Source: Desulfosporosinus meridiei DSM 13257 (GTDB lineage Bacteria > Bacillota > Desulfitobacteriia > Desulfitobacteriales > Desulfitobacteriaceae). Taken from it: DNA of 64,000 nt. The DNA lies in NCBI RefSeq assembly GCF_000231385.2, contig NC_018515.1:1076001-1140000 (forward strand). The letters run 5' to 3'. Below, one piece after another: positions 51,235 to 60,114 of this stretch. The notes beneath the pieces are model-generated. The model was given only the letters and a program-made list of their open reading frames with translations. It was not told the origin of the DNA and did not search any database. Position numbers and translations under genes: made by a program. Each line of letters opens with the position of its first letter. Positions within the stretch are counted from its first letter, which is position 1.

Positions 51235-52884
51235 ATGCAATGGACACAAAACTATTCCGCGCTTGGAGGTAGTATTGGACTTACCGCATTAGTGGTATCT
51301 TTGCCTATCTTCTATTTACTATGGGCCTTAGCGGTAAAACGCATGAAAGGGCATATAGCTGGAGTAACCACGCTGATCTTTACGAATATTATTGTAATTC
51401 TAGTATACAAGATGCCAATAGGAGTTGCGCTTTCAGCAAGTGCCCTTGGAATACTAAATGGATTATTTCCAATTGCCTGGATTATTGTAACTGCAGTTTT
51501 CTTGTATAACTTAACTGTTGAAGCAGGTCAATTCGATATCATTAAGAGTTCAATCGCTTCTTTGTCCAACGACCGTCGTCTCCAAGCACTTCTAATTGCT
51601 TTTTCCTTTGGCGCTTTTTTAGAGGGTGCTGCTGGATTTGGTACTCCTGTAGCAATTACTGGTGCAATTTTAATCGGTTTGGGCTTTGAACCCCTCTATG
51701 CGGCAGGCCTTTGCCTGATCGCTAATACCGCTCCGGTAGCCTTCGGAGGAATTGGCGCTCCGATCATAGCCGCTGGTGCAGTAACCGGCGTCAATGCAGA
51801 TATAATTTCTGCTGCAGTGGGTCGTCAACTTCCATTCCTTTCCGTTTTTATACCATTATATTTAATTATTCTAATGGCCGGCTGGAAAGGCGCCAAAGAG
51901 GTTCTGCCTGCTATTGCGGTTTCAGGTTGTTCCTTTGCTATAGCTCAGTGGTGGTCTTCTAACTACCTGGGACCAATGTTGCCGGATATAATTTCTTCAC
52001 TGTTTTCACTTATTACCACAGCAATTCTACTCAAAGTTTGGAAACCCAAGAATATCTGGCGTTTTCCAAATGAGAAGAGTGAAAAGATCGAACAATACAA
52101 GAAATACTCCGGCGGTCAAATACTTAAAGCATGGTCTCCTTTCTTAGTGCTTACGGTTATGGTGGGAATTTGGGGCACAACAAGCTTTAAAAATTTTGTC
52201 ACCAAACAGCTGGAATGGTTTGTTAATATTCCCCATTGGCCTGGGCTTGACGGCCTAGTCTATAAAACCATGCCAATTGTTACAAAACCGGCGGTTTACT
52301 CTGCTAGTTACAAATGGGATTTCTTCGCTGCTGCTGGAACCGCGATTTTAATCTCTTCAATAATCACAATGTTAATTCTTGGTGTTAGTCCAGCCAGGGG
52401 AGCAAAAGTAGCACGGGCAACCTTGAAAACTCTAATCTATCCTACCATTACAGTAAGCTCAGTACTTGGCTTTGCCTACATTGCTAACTATTCTGGATTA
52501 TCTTATACACTGGGGATTCTTTTTGCAGGAACCGGTCATTTGTTTCCCTTCTTCGCTCCGGTTCTCGGTTGGCTCGGTGTATTCTTGACAGGGTCTGACA
52601 CCTCGGCAAACGCCTTGTTCGGACAACTGCAAAATGTAACGGCTCAACAGGTTGGAGTAAACCCTGTTCTGACCATTGCCTCGAACAGTTCGGGTGGAGT
52701 TGTAGGAAAGATGATTTCTCCTCAATCTATAGCAGTTGCGACGGCCGCGACGGGTTTAGTTGGTAAAGAATCTGATCTATTCAGATTTACACTCAAACAT
52801 TCGATCTTTCTCTTACTGCTAATTTGCATTATGACCTATCTACAGGCGTATGTCTTACCGGGAATGATTCCAGTTATTCAATAA
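51235..52884 (+). CDS. L-lactate permease (LctP family), copy 2
   Basis: The 549-residue multispanning protein is paralogous to the upstream permease. It shares FSFGAFLEGAAGFGTPVAITG (in two adjoining stretches), NTAPVAFGGIGAPI and WLGVFLTGSDTSANALFGQLQ. Similarity is moderate, so the duplication is old or the copies differ in substrate (lactate, glycolate or the enantiomers). The start ATG 51235 has GGTGGAAG upstream. A terminator follows, so it looks monocistronic and is separated from glcD. Confidence 0.92.
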   Translation: MQWTQNYSALGGSIGLTALVVSLPIFYLLWALAVKRMKGHIAGVTTLIFTNIIVILVYKMPIGVALSASALGILNGLFPIAWIIVTAVFLYNLTVEAGQFDIIKSSIASLSNDRRLQALLIAFSFGAFLEGAAGFGTPVAITGAILIGLGFEPLYAAGLCLIANTAPVAFGGIGAPIIAAGAVTGVNADIISAAVGRQLPFLSVFIPLYLIILMAGWKGAKEVLPAIAVSGCSFAIAQWWSSNYLGPMLPDIISSLFSLITTAILLKVWKPKNIWRFPNEKSEKIEQYKKYSGGQILKAWSPFLVLTVMVGIWGTTSFKNFVTKQLEWFVNIPHWPGLDGLVYKTMPIVTKPAVYSASYKWDFFAAAGTAILISSIITMLILGVSPARGAKVARATLKTLIYPTITVSSVLGFAYIANYSGLSYTLGILFAGTGHLFPFFAPVLGWLGVFLTGSDTSANALFGQLQNVTAQQVGVNPVLTIASNSSGGVVGKMISPQSIAVATAATGLVGKESDLFRFTLKHSIFLLLLICIMTYLQAYVLPGMIPVIQ

Positions 52885-52924
52885 AATCAAATAAATGTAA
52901 AAAATAAATAAATAAACCTAAAAT

Positions 52925-52960
52925 GGGGAAAGGATATTTTTAACCTTTCCCCTTTATTTG
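52925..52960 (+). terminator. Terminator after the second permease
   Basis: GGGGAAAGG and CCTTTCCCC are perfect arms, followed by TTTATTTG. Confidence 0.85.
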
Positions 52961-52981
52961 AAATAAAATGCGTTTTACATA

Positions 52982-53036
52982 TTGAAATACATTAACAATT
53001 GAATTAATATATGGTTAGGTGGTCTGACTATCAGAC
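52982..53036 (+). promoter_or_regulatory. Promoter with overlapping downstream operator for glcD-glcF
   Basis: TTGAAA (52982-52987), a 17-nt spacer and TAATAT (53005-53010) form a sigma-A-type promoter. GTCTGA-CTA-TCAGAC (53022-53036) is a perfect interrupted palindrome placed at about the transcription start. Its left half extends to TGGTCTGA, also found at 48000-48007 in front of the first GntR gene. This suggests repression by one or both GntR paralogues. Confidence 0.6.
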
Positions 53037-53074
53037 GAAATTTATAGTTTAAAAATACTATGGGGGGTAGATGA

Positions 53075-54463
53075 ATGCTAGCTCGTGAAGTTATAGAAGA
53101 TCTAATTAAAGTATTGGGTAAGGAAAACGTCCTCACGGAGCAGGAAGACTTACTGACCTATGCTTATGACGCGACGGCTGCGATGAAACATCATAAGCCG
53201 GGTGTCGTGGTTTCACCCCTTAATACCGAGCAAGTTGCAGAAGTTGTAAAGATAGCTAATCGCTATAAGATTCCGGTCTATCCACGTGGTTCGGGTACGA
53301 ACTTAAGTGGAGGTACTATTCCTTCTGAGGACAGTATCGTTCTATCAATGCTTAACCTGAATAAAATCCTTGAAGTGGATCAGGATAATCTAACGGCAAC
53401 CGTTCAACCTGGAGTAATTATTCAAGATCTGAATAACGCTGTACAGCAGTTTGGCTTGATTTATCCGCCAGATCCGGGAACAGTTACAACCGCTACTATG
53501 GGCGGTTCAGTTTCAGAATGTTCTGGAGGATTGCGTGGACTCAAGTATGGTGTTACCAAGCATTATATTATGGGTTTGCAAGTAGTCTTAGCGAACGGGG
53601 AAGTTATTCGCTGGGGTGGAAAAACCGTCAAAAATGTTACTGGCTATGATTTAGTAGCTCTCTTTACCGGAGCAGAAGGTACCTTAGGAATTATCACGGA
53701 AATTCTTGTGAAGTTAATCCCGGCACCTGAGGCTCGTAAGAGTATTATGGCTGTTTTTGATGATGTTGACAAGGCTGGAAAAGCTATTGCGTCAATTATC
53801 AGAAATAAGATTATCCCTGCTACCCTTGAGATTATGGACAATGTTACGATCCAAACTGTTGAACACTTTGTTCATGCTGGACTGCCCTTAAATGCTGAAG
53901 CAGTTCTGCTAATTGAAGTAGACGGGTATAAAGAAGTTGTTGAGCGGGAAGCCGTTTTGGTTGAGCAGATTTTAAAAGAAGAACAGGCTGCCGATGTCAA
54001 AATTGCTAAGGATGATAAAGAACGGGATCTATTATGGTTAGCACGTCGAAGTGCCCTTCCGGCCTTAGCTCAAAAAAGGCCTACCACGGTTCTAGAGGAT
54101 GCTACTGTGCCCAGAAGTAAAATCCCCGATATGATCAAAGCCATTCGGAAAATCGCTGACAAGCATAAGCTCAACATTGCTACCTTTGGTCATGCCGGAG
54201 ATGGCAACCTGCATCCAACGATCTTAACGGATGAGAGAGATCTAGACGAAATGAAGCGAGTTCACTTAGCTGTCGATGAAATATTCCAAACAGCGATTTC
54301 TTTAGGAGGAACTCTTTCCGGGGAACACGGAATTGGAGTTGCTAAAATGAAATACCTAGATTGGGAATTTGGTGAAGCTGGAGTTGCATTACTGCGAAGT
54401 ATGAAAGAAGCCCTGGATCCCAACTATGTGTTGAACCCGGGGAAAATAGTGAGGAGGGACTAA
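53075..54463 (+). CDS. glcD: FAD-linked D-lactate dehydrogenase/glycolate oxidase subunit GlcD
   Basis: The 462-residue protein has an N-terminal PCMH FAD-binding domain with YPRGSGTNLSGGTIP near residue 69 and GGSVSECSGGLRGLKYGVT near 143. A C-terminal FAD-oxidase domain follows, with FGHAGDGNLHPTIL near 370 and SGEHGIGVAKMKYL near 415. It oxidises D-lactate or glycolate at the membrane face with the Fe-S partner encoded next. GGGGGG precedes ATG 53075. Between permeases and GlcF, it is the catabolic part of the lactate island. Confidence 0.93.
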   Translation: MLAREVIEDLIKVLGKENVLTEQEDLLTYAYDATAAMKHHKPGVVVSPLNTEQVAEVVKIANRYKIPVYPRGSGTNLSGGTIPSEDSIVLSMLNLNKILEVDQDNLTATVQPGVIIQDLNNAVQQFGLIYPPDPGTVTTATMGGSVSECSGGLRGLKYGVTKHYIMGLQVVLANGEVIRWGGKTVKNVTGYDLVALFTGAEGTLGIITEILVKLIPAPEARKSIMAVFDDVDKAGKAIASIIRNKIIPATLEIMDNVTIQTVEHFVHAGLPLNAEAVLLIEVDGYKEVVEREAVLVEQILKEEQAADVKIAKDDKERDLLWLARRSALPALAQKRPTTVLEDATVPRSKIPDMIKAIRKIADKHKLNIATFGHAGDGNLHPTILTDERDLDEMKRVHLAVDEIFQTAISLGGTLSGEHGIGVAKMKYLDWEFGEAGVALLRSMKEALDPNYVLNPGKIVRRD

Positions 54464-54465
54464 TC

Positions 54466-55755
54466 GTGTCCGTATATAATTCTCTGGATTCGATTACCGA
54501 AGAACTCCATAAATGCATGAAATGCGGAAACTGTATGGCAGTTTGTCCTATTTACAAGGAAACTCGCCAAGAAGTTGCCGTAGCAAGAGGAAAGATCAGC
54601 CTTGTCGAATTCCTCCTTTCAGGAGAAGCTGAAATGACTCAAGGGCTGGCAGAGCGTTTTTCTCTGTGTACAACCTGTATGGCATGTAATAATAACTGTC
54701 CCTGTGGAGTTAGATTTGATAAAATTATTTTAGCTGCTCGGGCTGAAGCCGTTCGTAAAAAGGGTCTGCACCCTGTCAAAAAGATTGCCTTTACGGCGCT
54801 TAAGATGCAGCGGATGTTTGATTTTGGTATGAAAACAGGCAGCATGTTCCAAGGCGTGGCCTTAAAACACGTACCTCATAAAAGTGATCGTATTGCCAGA
54901 ATGCGTTTTGATATTGGCATTGGAACGGATAAAGTATTCCCAATGTTAGCCAGTAGGACACTGCGTTCGGAGTTTCCGGAAGTTGTTAAAGTCGAAAAAC
55001 CGAAGATGAGAGTGGCCTTTTTCACGGGATGTATGATTAATTACTTCTACACTGATATTGGGAAAGCAGTTGTAGAAGTTCTCAAAGAAAATGACATTGA
55101 AGTTGTAATTCCTAAGGGTCAGGGATGCTGTGGAATTCCCGCCTCAGTAAATGGAGATGTTGCCTCGGCCAGTGCTTTAGCAAAACGGAATTTAAGAGCC
55201 TTTGAGAAGCTGGGCGCGGACGCTTTGGTAGTGGCATGTTCTTCCGGAGGAACTGCTTGGAAGCATGTCTTTGGTGAACTTTTGGACAATGATCCGCAGT
55301 TTAAGGCCTTAGCCGATAAATGGGCTGGCAAGTCCTACGATATTTCCGAATTCCTGATTCACAAAGTACCTTTCAAAAAGGAAGGTTTAGGACGAGTAAA
55401 TCGTAAAGTGACTTATCATGATCCCTGTCACTTGAATCGTGGACAAGGGATTAATAAGGAGCCGCGAGAAATCTTAAAGAGTATTCCGGGTGTGGAATTG
55501 ATTGAAATGAAAGAACCGGGGCGTTGTTGCGGGATGGCTGGATCTTTCAGCCTTGTGCACCCTGATCTCTCTGTACAGATATCTGATCGTAAGACAGCGG
55601 ATATTGAGTTGACCCACACTGATACGGTGGCAACAGGCTGTCCAGCATGTAGGTTACAGCTAAAAAGCGGAGTGGAAAATGCCGGAATAAATGAAGAAGT
55701 TGTGCATACTGTCCAAATTTTGGCTGAATCATACCGAGCTGGCAAAAAGAAGTAA
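54466..55755 (+). CDS. glcF: Fe-S/CCG-domain subunit GlcF-like
   Basis: The 429-residue protein carries two 4Fe-4S motifs, CMKCGNCMAVCP near residue 17 and CTTCMACNNNCPCG near 67. It has two Cys-rich CCG domains: FTGCMINYFYTD with GCCGIPASVN, and HDPCHLNRGQGI with GRCCGMAGSF. It passes electrons from GlcD to the respiratory chain, as in glycolate oxidase GlcF and heterodisulfide-reductase-type subunits. GTG 54466 lies behind GAGGAGGGAC, only 2 nt after glcD. Confidence 0.92.
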   Translation: MSVYNSLDSITEELHKCMKCGNCMAVCPIYKETRQEVAVARGKISLVEFLLSGEAEMTQGLAERFSLCTTCMACNNNCPCGVRFDKIILAARAEAVRKKGLHPVKKIAFTALKMQRMFDFGMKTGSMFQGVALKHVPHKSDRIARMRFDIGIGTDKVFPMLASRTLRSEFPEVVKVEKPKMRVAFFTGCMINYFYTDIGKAVVEVLKENDIEVVIPKGQGCCGIPASVNGDVASASALAKRNLRAFEKLGADALVVACSSGGTAWKHVFGELLDNDPQFKALADKWAGKSYDISEFLIHKVPFKKEGLGRVNRKVTYHDPCHLNRGQGINKEPREILKSIPGVELIEMKEPGRCCGMAGSFSLVHPDLSVQISDRKTADIELTHTDTVATGCPACRLQLKSGVENAGINEEVVHTVQILAESYRAGKKK

Positions 55756-55767
55756 ATCAGGGTGGTG

Positions 55768-55810
55768 AAAACATGGGAACACTTTAAGAATAAAGTGTTC
55801 CCATGTTTCA
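55768..55810 (+). terminator. Long perfect hairpin after glcF
   Basis: AACATGGGAACACTTTA and its complement form a perfect stem around a short AGAA loop. No T-run follows beyond the stem end TTTC. Confidence 0.75.
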
Positions 55811-55881
55811 TATAGTGGATAGCTATGGTAAACTAAGTACGGTTATGGTTTTACAACCGATGTGCGAGGAGTGAAAAAAGG

Positions 55882-56595
55882 GTGATTCTAAAACCCATTA
55901 GAACCCGAAAGATCTACGAACAGATTGTTGATCAGATCGGTCAACTCATTGCCGAGGGACAACTAAAGCCTGGTGACCGGCTACCCTCAGAGCGGGAATT
56001 AGTTGAACGGTTTCAGGTAAGTCGTGCGTCTATTCGGGAAGCGATCAGTGCCCTAGAGATGATGGGCTTAATAGAAGTGCGTTCCGGCGAGGGAACTTAT
56101 ATTAGGCAGGTTAATATTGAATCTGTTGTAACCCCTTTGGCCTGGATGCTCTTTATAGAAAAAGACACTGACCTGGAACTTTATGAGGCAAGAAAGATTT
56201 TAGAAGTTCAGGCTGCCGGATTAGCGGCTGCGAGAGCGGATGAAGATGAAATAAATGAGATGTTTGCAGCGTTAGAAATTATGCGGAAGGATCTCGAATT
56301 ACATCATCTAGGTGAAGAGGCTGACCATTACTTTCATTATGCAATTGCTAGAGCGACCCATAATAAAATCCTCTTTCGCTTAATGAATACCCTTTCGGAT
56401 ACAATGAAAAAGGCCCTTAAAACCAGCCGCAGTAAGCTTTATGAACACGAAGACACCCCTGAAAAGTTGTTTAATGAGCATTTTTTAATATACGAGGCTA
56501 TTAAAAATCATGATTCTGAGAAAGCTAAAAAAATGATGTTGGATCATCTAGTTGGAGTTGAGAACCATCTCGCTAAGTATATGATTGAGGATTAA
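55882..56595 (+). CDS. GntR/FadR-subfamily regulator, LldR-like (copy 2)
   Basis: The 237-residue protein has the same winged helix (RLPSERELVERFQVSRASIRE) and FCD domain (EEADHYFHYAIARATHNKILF) as the regulator at 48340. The identity is high over the whole length. Even the sequence before the GTG start is shared (CAACC-GAT-TGCGAGGAG). The two copies bracket the permease-glc genes in the same orientation, which points to local duplication. It may sense a different ligand or fine-tune the same operators. A strong terminator follows. Confidence 0.88.
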   Translation: MILKPIRTRKIYEQIVDQIGQLIAEGQLKPGDRLPSERELVERFQVSRASIREAISALEMMGLIEVRSGEGTYIRQVNIESVVTPLAWMLFIEKDTDLELYEARKILEVQAAGLAAARADEDEINEMFAALEIMRKDLELHHLGEEADHYFHYAIARATHNKILFRLMNTLSDTMKKALKTSRSKLYEHEDTPEKLFNEHFLIYEAIKNHDSEKAKKMMLDHLVGVENHLAKYMIED

Positions 56596-56600
56596 AAATT

Positions 56601-56638
56601 AAAGAGGCAGAAACAAAAAACAGTTTCTAGCCTCTTTT
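56601..56638 (+). terminator. Terminator after the second GntR gene
   Basis: AAAGAGGC-AGAAAC pairs with GTTTCT-GCCTCTTT, followed by TTTT. Confidence 0.87.
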
Positions 56639-56775
56639 GGCACTGCTCTCCAGAACAAACGGGATAATAAGAATGAGAGAGTTAGCCTACGGCAATCCTA
56701 ATTATGTGAAAATGAATTAAGAAAGCAAGAAAGAATTGTGATGGACAAGAAGTAAATAATAGTGAGGACAAAACT

Positions 56776-57852
56776 ATGACATGTCAAATGGTTTATCACA
56801 ACGGTAATTGTCTTAACACAAAAAGACCCTATGCTCGTTCCTGTAAGCTATGTATTGAGAGTTGTCCCCATCAAGCTATCTCAAACTATCGTGAGCTTGA
56901 TACTAAGAGTTGTACAGAATGCGGAGTTTGTATGGCTGTCTGCCCAAGTGGCGGCTTTGTAGATCATTCCATCGACAAATTCTATCAATATCTCCAAGAG
57001 GCTGAAGAAATTGTATTGAATTGTCCAAAAGCAGTCCCCGGTGGTTTTGAAATACCTTGTTTGGGAATGCTGGATAGGGATAGCTGGATGACCCTAATGC
57101 TGTTAGCCAAGGAAAAATCGGCAACAATTAGCACAGGATCATGTGCAGACTGTCCTGATCGCCAGGCATGTGCAATTAGCGTTGAGGCCTTTAAAGGGGT
57201 TCATGCGGACTGGCCGACACATCCTGTGATTCATATCAAGGTTCGACCGGATCAAGGGTCTGGGGAGGGGCATGAGGCTAGTATTAATAAGGCGCCCGGG
57301 TCAGGCGTTCAAAAGGACAGAACCTTGGGATGGAGGGAGAAAAGTCGGGAAAAGATCGAGGAATGGCTGCCGAGCCTAACGGCAGATGAGACTTATCATA
57401 TCCCAAAATCTCGTCAGTGGCTCATTGAAGCCTTCGAGGCTTCCTCAGAAGAGAAGATTCCCTTTCAGGCTATTTCAATTGCGGATTCCTGTACAAGCTG
57501 CGGAGTCTGTGCAGCAATATGTCCTCAGGGAGCTTTACAGAAGCGGGAAGAAATGAACTCAGCCTCTAATGAGGAAGATTTGACCAAAGAAGATAGAATC
57601 ACATCCCTGCGGCTGATTTTTGAACCTATGAAGTGTGTTCAATGCCATCGCTGTGTAGAGACCTGTCGTTCTCAGGCCTTAACCTTTAATTATCAACCAT
57701 TGTCTCATAAACTAATAACCGGTAAAATACTAGTCCACGAAGGCAGCCCCAAGTATTGTAACCAATGCGGTAAACGCATTTTCGATAATGGAGACTTGTG
57801 TTTGGTTTGCGCTACAAGTGGTCCTGAAGGTGGAGGTTTTTTTACTCGCTAA
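56776..57852 (+). CDS. Multi-cluster 4Fe-4S ferredoxin-like protein with C-terminal zinc ribbon
   Basis: The 358-residue soluble protein has four Cys clusters typical of 4Fe-4S binding: CKLCIESCP (about residues 23-31), CTECGVCMAVCP (about 46-57), CTSCGVCAAICP (about 240) and CVQCHRCVETC (about 290). A CADCPDRQAC motif sits near 116 and a C-terminal CNQCG...CLVC ribbon near 333. The central segment (about 145-225) is charged and variable. It looks like an electron carrier or the Fe-S part of an oxidoreductase, but no catalytic partner is next to it. Lying downstream of the lactate island, it might accept electrons from there. The function is unknown. Confidence 0.7.
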   Translation: MTCQMVYHNGNCLNTKRPYARSCKLCIESCPHQAISNYRELDTKSCTECGVCMAVCPSGGFVDHSIDKFYQYLQEAEEIVLNCPKAVPGGFEIPCLGMLDRDSWMTLMLLAKEKSATISTGSCADCPDRQACAISVEAFKGVHADWPTHPVIHIKVRPDQGSGEGHEASINKAPGSGVQKDRTLGWREKSREKIEEWLPSLTADETYHIPKSRQWLIEAFEASSEEKIPFQAISIADSCTSCGVCAAICPQGALQKREEMNSASNEEDLTKEDRITSLRLIFEPMKCVQCHRCVETCRSQALTFNYQPLSHKLITGKILVHEGSPKYCNQCGKRIFDNGDLCLVCATSGPEGGGFFTR

Positions 57853-57888
57853 ATTTAGAAGCTTAAAGAACAACTTAGGAGAATAATA

Positions 57889-58158
57889 CTAGGCATGGTG
57901 CCCGCCGCATCCACAGTGGGCGCTGTGCTCATGTGGTTTTTTCTTGCCTTCACGAAGGATTTGGCCCGTCATATGAGTCACATGAGATATTGGCTGCTGT
58001 TGAACCTCTTTAGCCAAGCTGATAACTTCCTGGATCTCTTCTTTGGTTAAACCGATGTTTAATCCTTCGGTTATTGATAGGCGTAGTGCTGCCAGGGCAT
58101 TGCAAGCAACTGCCGCAGAAATTTGCGAAACAATTGTTGTGCGTTGATCAAGACTCAT
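57889..58158 (-). CDS. Small carboxymuconolactone decarboxylase-like protein with His-rich tail
   Basis: The 89-residue protein has an AhpD/CMD-like helical core, with AVACNALAALRLSITEGLNIGLTKEEI in two adjoining stretches near residues 16-42 and VISLAKEVQQ following. The usual CxxC redox pair is reduced to one Cys, so peroxidase activity is doubtful. The tail PHEHSAHCGCGGHHA is rich in His and Cys and probably binds metal. Start ATG 58158 follows TTGGGAGG. Confidence 0.6.
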   Translation of the reverse strand: MSLDQRTTIVSQISAAVACNALAALRLSITEGLNIGLTKEEIQEVISLAKEVQQQPISHVTHMTGQILREGKKKPHEHSAHCGCGGHHA

Positions 58159-58288
58159 AATGAATTCCTCCCAAATGATTATTAGTATTAGCTTTCCTCA
58201 ATCTTAGCACATAATAGTTTATGGGGCAAAATGCACGTTACATATCAAATGCTAATGAGAATCCTTGTGTCAGAGAAAGGAATTAATA

Positions 58289-59536
58289 ATGAACGAGTAT
58301 GATGTTATTGTAGTTGGCGGTGGCGCTGCCGGTATGATGGCTGCCGGACAAGCAGCCAGCGAAGGCGCAAGAGTTCTGCTTTTAGAAAAGAAGGAACGTT
58401 TAGGGCGAAAAATTGCGATTTCAGGTAAAGGACGCTGCAATATAACCAATGTTGAAAATGTGTCCGATTTTATAAGCCATTACCCTGGAAATGGCCGCTT
58501 TTTGCATGGAATTTTGAGAGATTTTGATAATGTGGCCTTGAGAGAGTTTCTTGCTAATTATGGCGTTGAGACCAAGGTTGAGCGAGGAGGAAGAGTTTTT
58601 CCCGTCTCGGATGATGCGGAAAAGATTGTTGAAGCATTTATTATCTTTCTTAAGAAAATGGGGGTTATTATTAAATCCGGTATTAGTGTAGAAGAGGTTC
58701 TGGTTGAAGATGGGCATGTGGTTGGAGTAACAGGAAATGGACAAAAGTACTCAGCTCCCCATGTGGTTATTTGTACGGGTGGGGCTTCATATCCAGCAAC
58801 CGGTTCAAATGGGGATGGATTCCGATTCGCTCGAAAACTAGGACATTCAGTTATTACCCCCAGACCGGCGTTGGTTCCGCTTAAAGCGGCAGAGGGTTGG
58901 GTTAAAGAACTGCAAGGGCTTTCTTTGCGCAATGTGGAGGCTTCCTTATGGATTGGAGGAAAGAAACAGCATTCGGAATTCGGGGAAATGTTGTTCACCC
59001 ATTTTGGAGTGTCTGGCCCCATTATTTTGACCTTGAGCCGACAAGCCGGGGATGCCCTTCGTGAGGGGAAGAAAGTCCAATTAAAAATTAATCTTAAACC
59101 AGCCTTAACTAATGAGCAATTAGATCTTCGAGTTCAGCGGGATTTTCAAAAGTATAGCAATAAACAGAGTAAAAATGCCTTTGATGATCTTATGCCGCAA
59201 AGTTTGATACCTGTCTTAATCCGCCTGAGTGGGATAAACCCAGATGGGGTAGTTCATCAAATTAGCCGGGAAGAACGCAAGGCTTTGGTTAAATTGTTGC
59301 AGGAATTATCGATTACTATTACAGACACCCTTTCTATGGAAACTGCTATAGTAACTGCCGGGGGAATTAATGTCAAAGAAATTAATCCCAAAACCATGGC
59401 TTCGAAATGTGTTGAAGGACTCTTTTGGGCCGGTGAAGTTGTGGATGTTGATGGGATAACAGGCGGGTATAACCTCCAGGCTGCTTTTGCCATGGGTTAT
59501 AGAGCTGGCCGGGCGGCAGGAAATGTTATAGGATAG
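58289..59536 (+). CDS. BaiN/RdsA (HI0933, YtfP/YhiN) family flavoprotein
   Basis: ATG 58289 (MNEYDVIVVGGGAAG) behind AGAAAGGA is preferred to the in-frame codon at 58265. The 415-residue protein has an N-terminal dinucleotide-binding GGGAAGMMAA motif, GRKIAISGKGRCNITN near 44, and CTGGASYPATGSNGDGF near 160. The C-terminal FWAGEVVDVDGITGGYNLQ lies near 375. The family includes proteins annotated as aminoacetone oxidase or bile-acid reductase; the true substrate is unknown here. Confidence 0.87.
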   Translation: MNEYDVIVVGGGAAGMMAAGQAASEGARVLLLEKKERLGRKIAISGKGRCNITNVENVSDFISHYPGNGRFLHGILRDFDNVALREFLANYGVETKVERGGRVFPVSDDAEKIVEAFIIFLKKMGVIIKSGISVEEVLVEDGHVVGVTGNGQKYSAPHVVICTGGASYPATGSNGDGFRFARKLGHSVITPRPALVPLKAAEGWVKELQGLSLRNVEASLWIGGKKQHSEFGEMLFTHFGVSGPIILTLSRQAGDALREGKKVQLKINLKPALTNEQLDLRVQRDFQKYSNKQSKNAFDDLMPQSLIPVLIRLSGINPDGVVHQISREERKALVKLLQELSITITDTLSMETAIVTAGGINVKEINPKTMASKCVEGLFWAGEVVDVDGITGGYNLQAAFAMGYRAGRAAGNVIG

Positions 59537-59597
59537 TTCATGGATATGAGGTCTGATTAATTAGCTTCTTGCATAAACTCTTTTCGAGGTGATGTAC

Positions 59598-60077
59598 GTG
59601 CGTCGAAGAGGGAGTTTAATTGAGTTGTTATGGAATATGATCCAGCGAGGAGAACGACGAATCATTAGAGTTATGGTTTTAGCTTCAGTATTGCTTTTAG
59701 TAATGCAATTAAGCGCTGTAAGGGACCCTCTTGAATTCTACGTTTCTGTAGCGTCTAAGGTAGAAGCGCCTCCTTTAGAGTTGCCGGCACTTGCTCCCGC
59801 AGATCCTCAACAGTCGGCAAAAACCTGGATGATTACCTTAAAGGCAACTCCTGCTGCTCCAATTAGGGTGGTTCAAAATGGAACAGTTATCGCAAATTTA
59901 GCCAAAGGAGAACAGCAAATAGCCATTCAATCAGGTCAGATTCAACTTGACGGAATAGGTATTAATCAGACCGTAAAGGTACAGGTTATAAAAAGAGATA
60001 ATCAATTGCTAGAGCCTCGTCAAAATCAAATTTTTATAATCCAGGGCAATATTCAGAACATGGTCATAAAGCAGTAA
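59598..60077 (+). CDS. Single-span membrane-anchored protein, unknown
   Basis: GTG 59598 (MRRRGSLIELLW) follows GAGGTGAT with ideal spacing; GTG 59589 and ATG 59592 overlap that site. The roughly 159-residue protein has a basic N-terminus and one membrane helix (about residues 24-42). A Pro/Ala-rich linker (about 55-75) and a beta-rich extracytoplasmic domain follow (WMITLKATPAAPIRVVQNG onwards). The domain resembles small PEGA-like beta modules, but no family can be named. It lies between the flavoprotein and the hutP leader. Confidence 0.6.
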   Translation: MRRRGSLIELLWNMIQRGERRIIRVMVLASVLLLVMQLSAVRDPLEFYVSVASKVEAPPLELPALAPADPQQSAKTWMITLKATPAAPIRVVQNGTVIANLAKGEQQIAIQSGQIQLDGIGINQTVKVQVIKRDNQLLEPRQNQIFIIQGNIQNMVIKQ

Positions 60078-60079
60078 TG

Positions 60080-60108
60080 TTGCAAAGCGCTCTCGGTGGT
60101 ACTATAAT
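60080..60108 (+). promoter_or_regulatory. Near-consensus promoter of the hutP-aroH-aroF operon
   Basis: TTGCAA (60080-60085), a 17-nt spacer and TATAAT (60103-60108) form a near-ideal sigma-A promoter. It starts a leader of about 195 nt. Confidence 0.8.
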
Positions 60109-60114
60109 TATTGG

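Noticed and set aside
54605-54612. TTGTCGAA match to a 0A box
   Set aside because: It lies inside the glcF coding sequence, far from a promoter; a chance match is likely.
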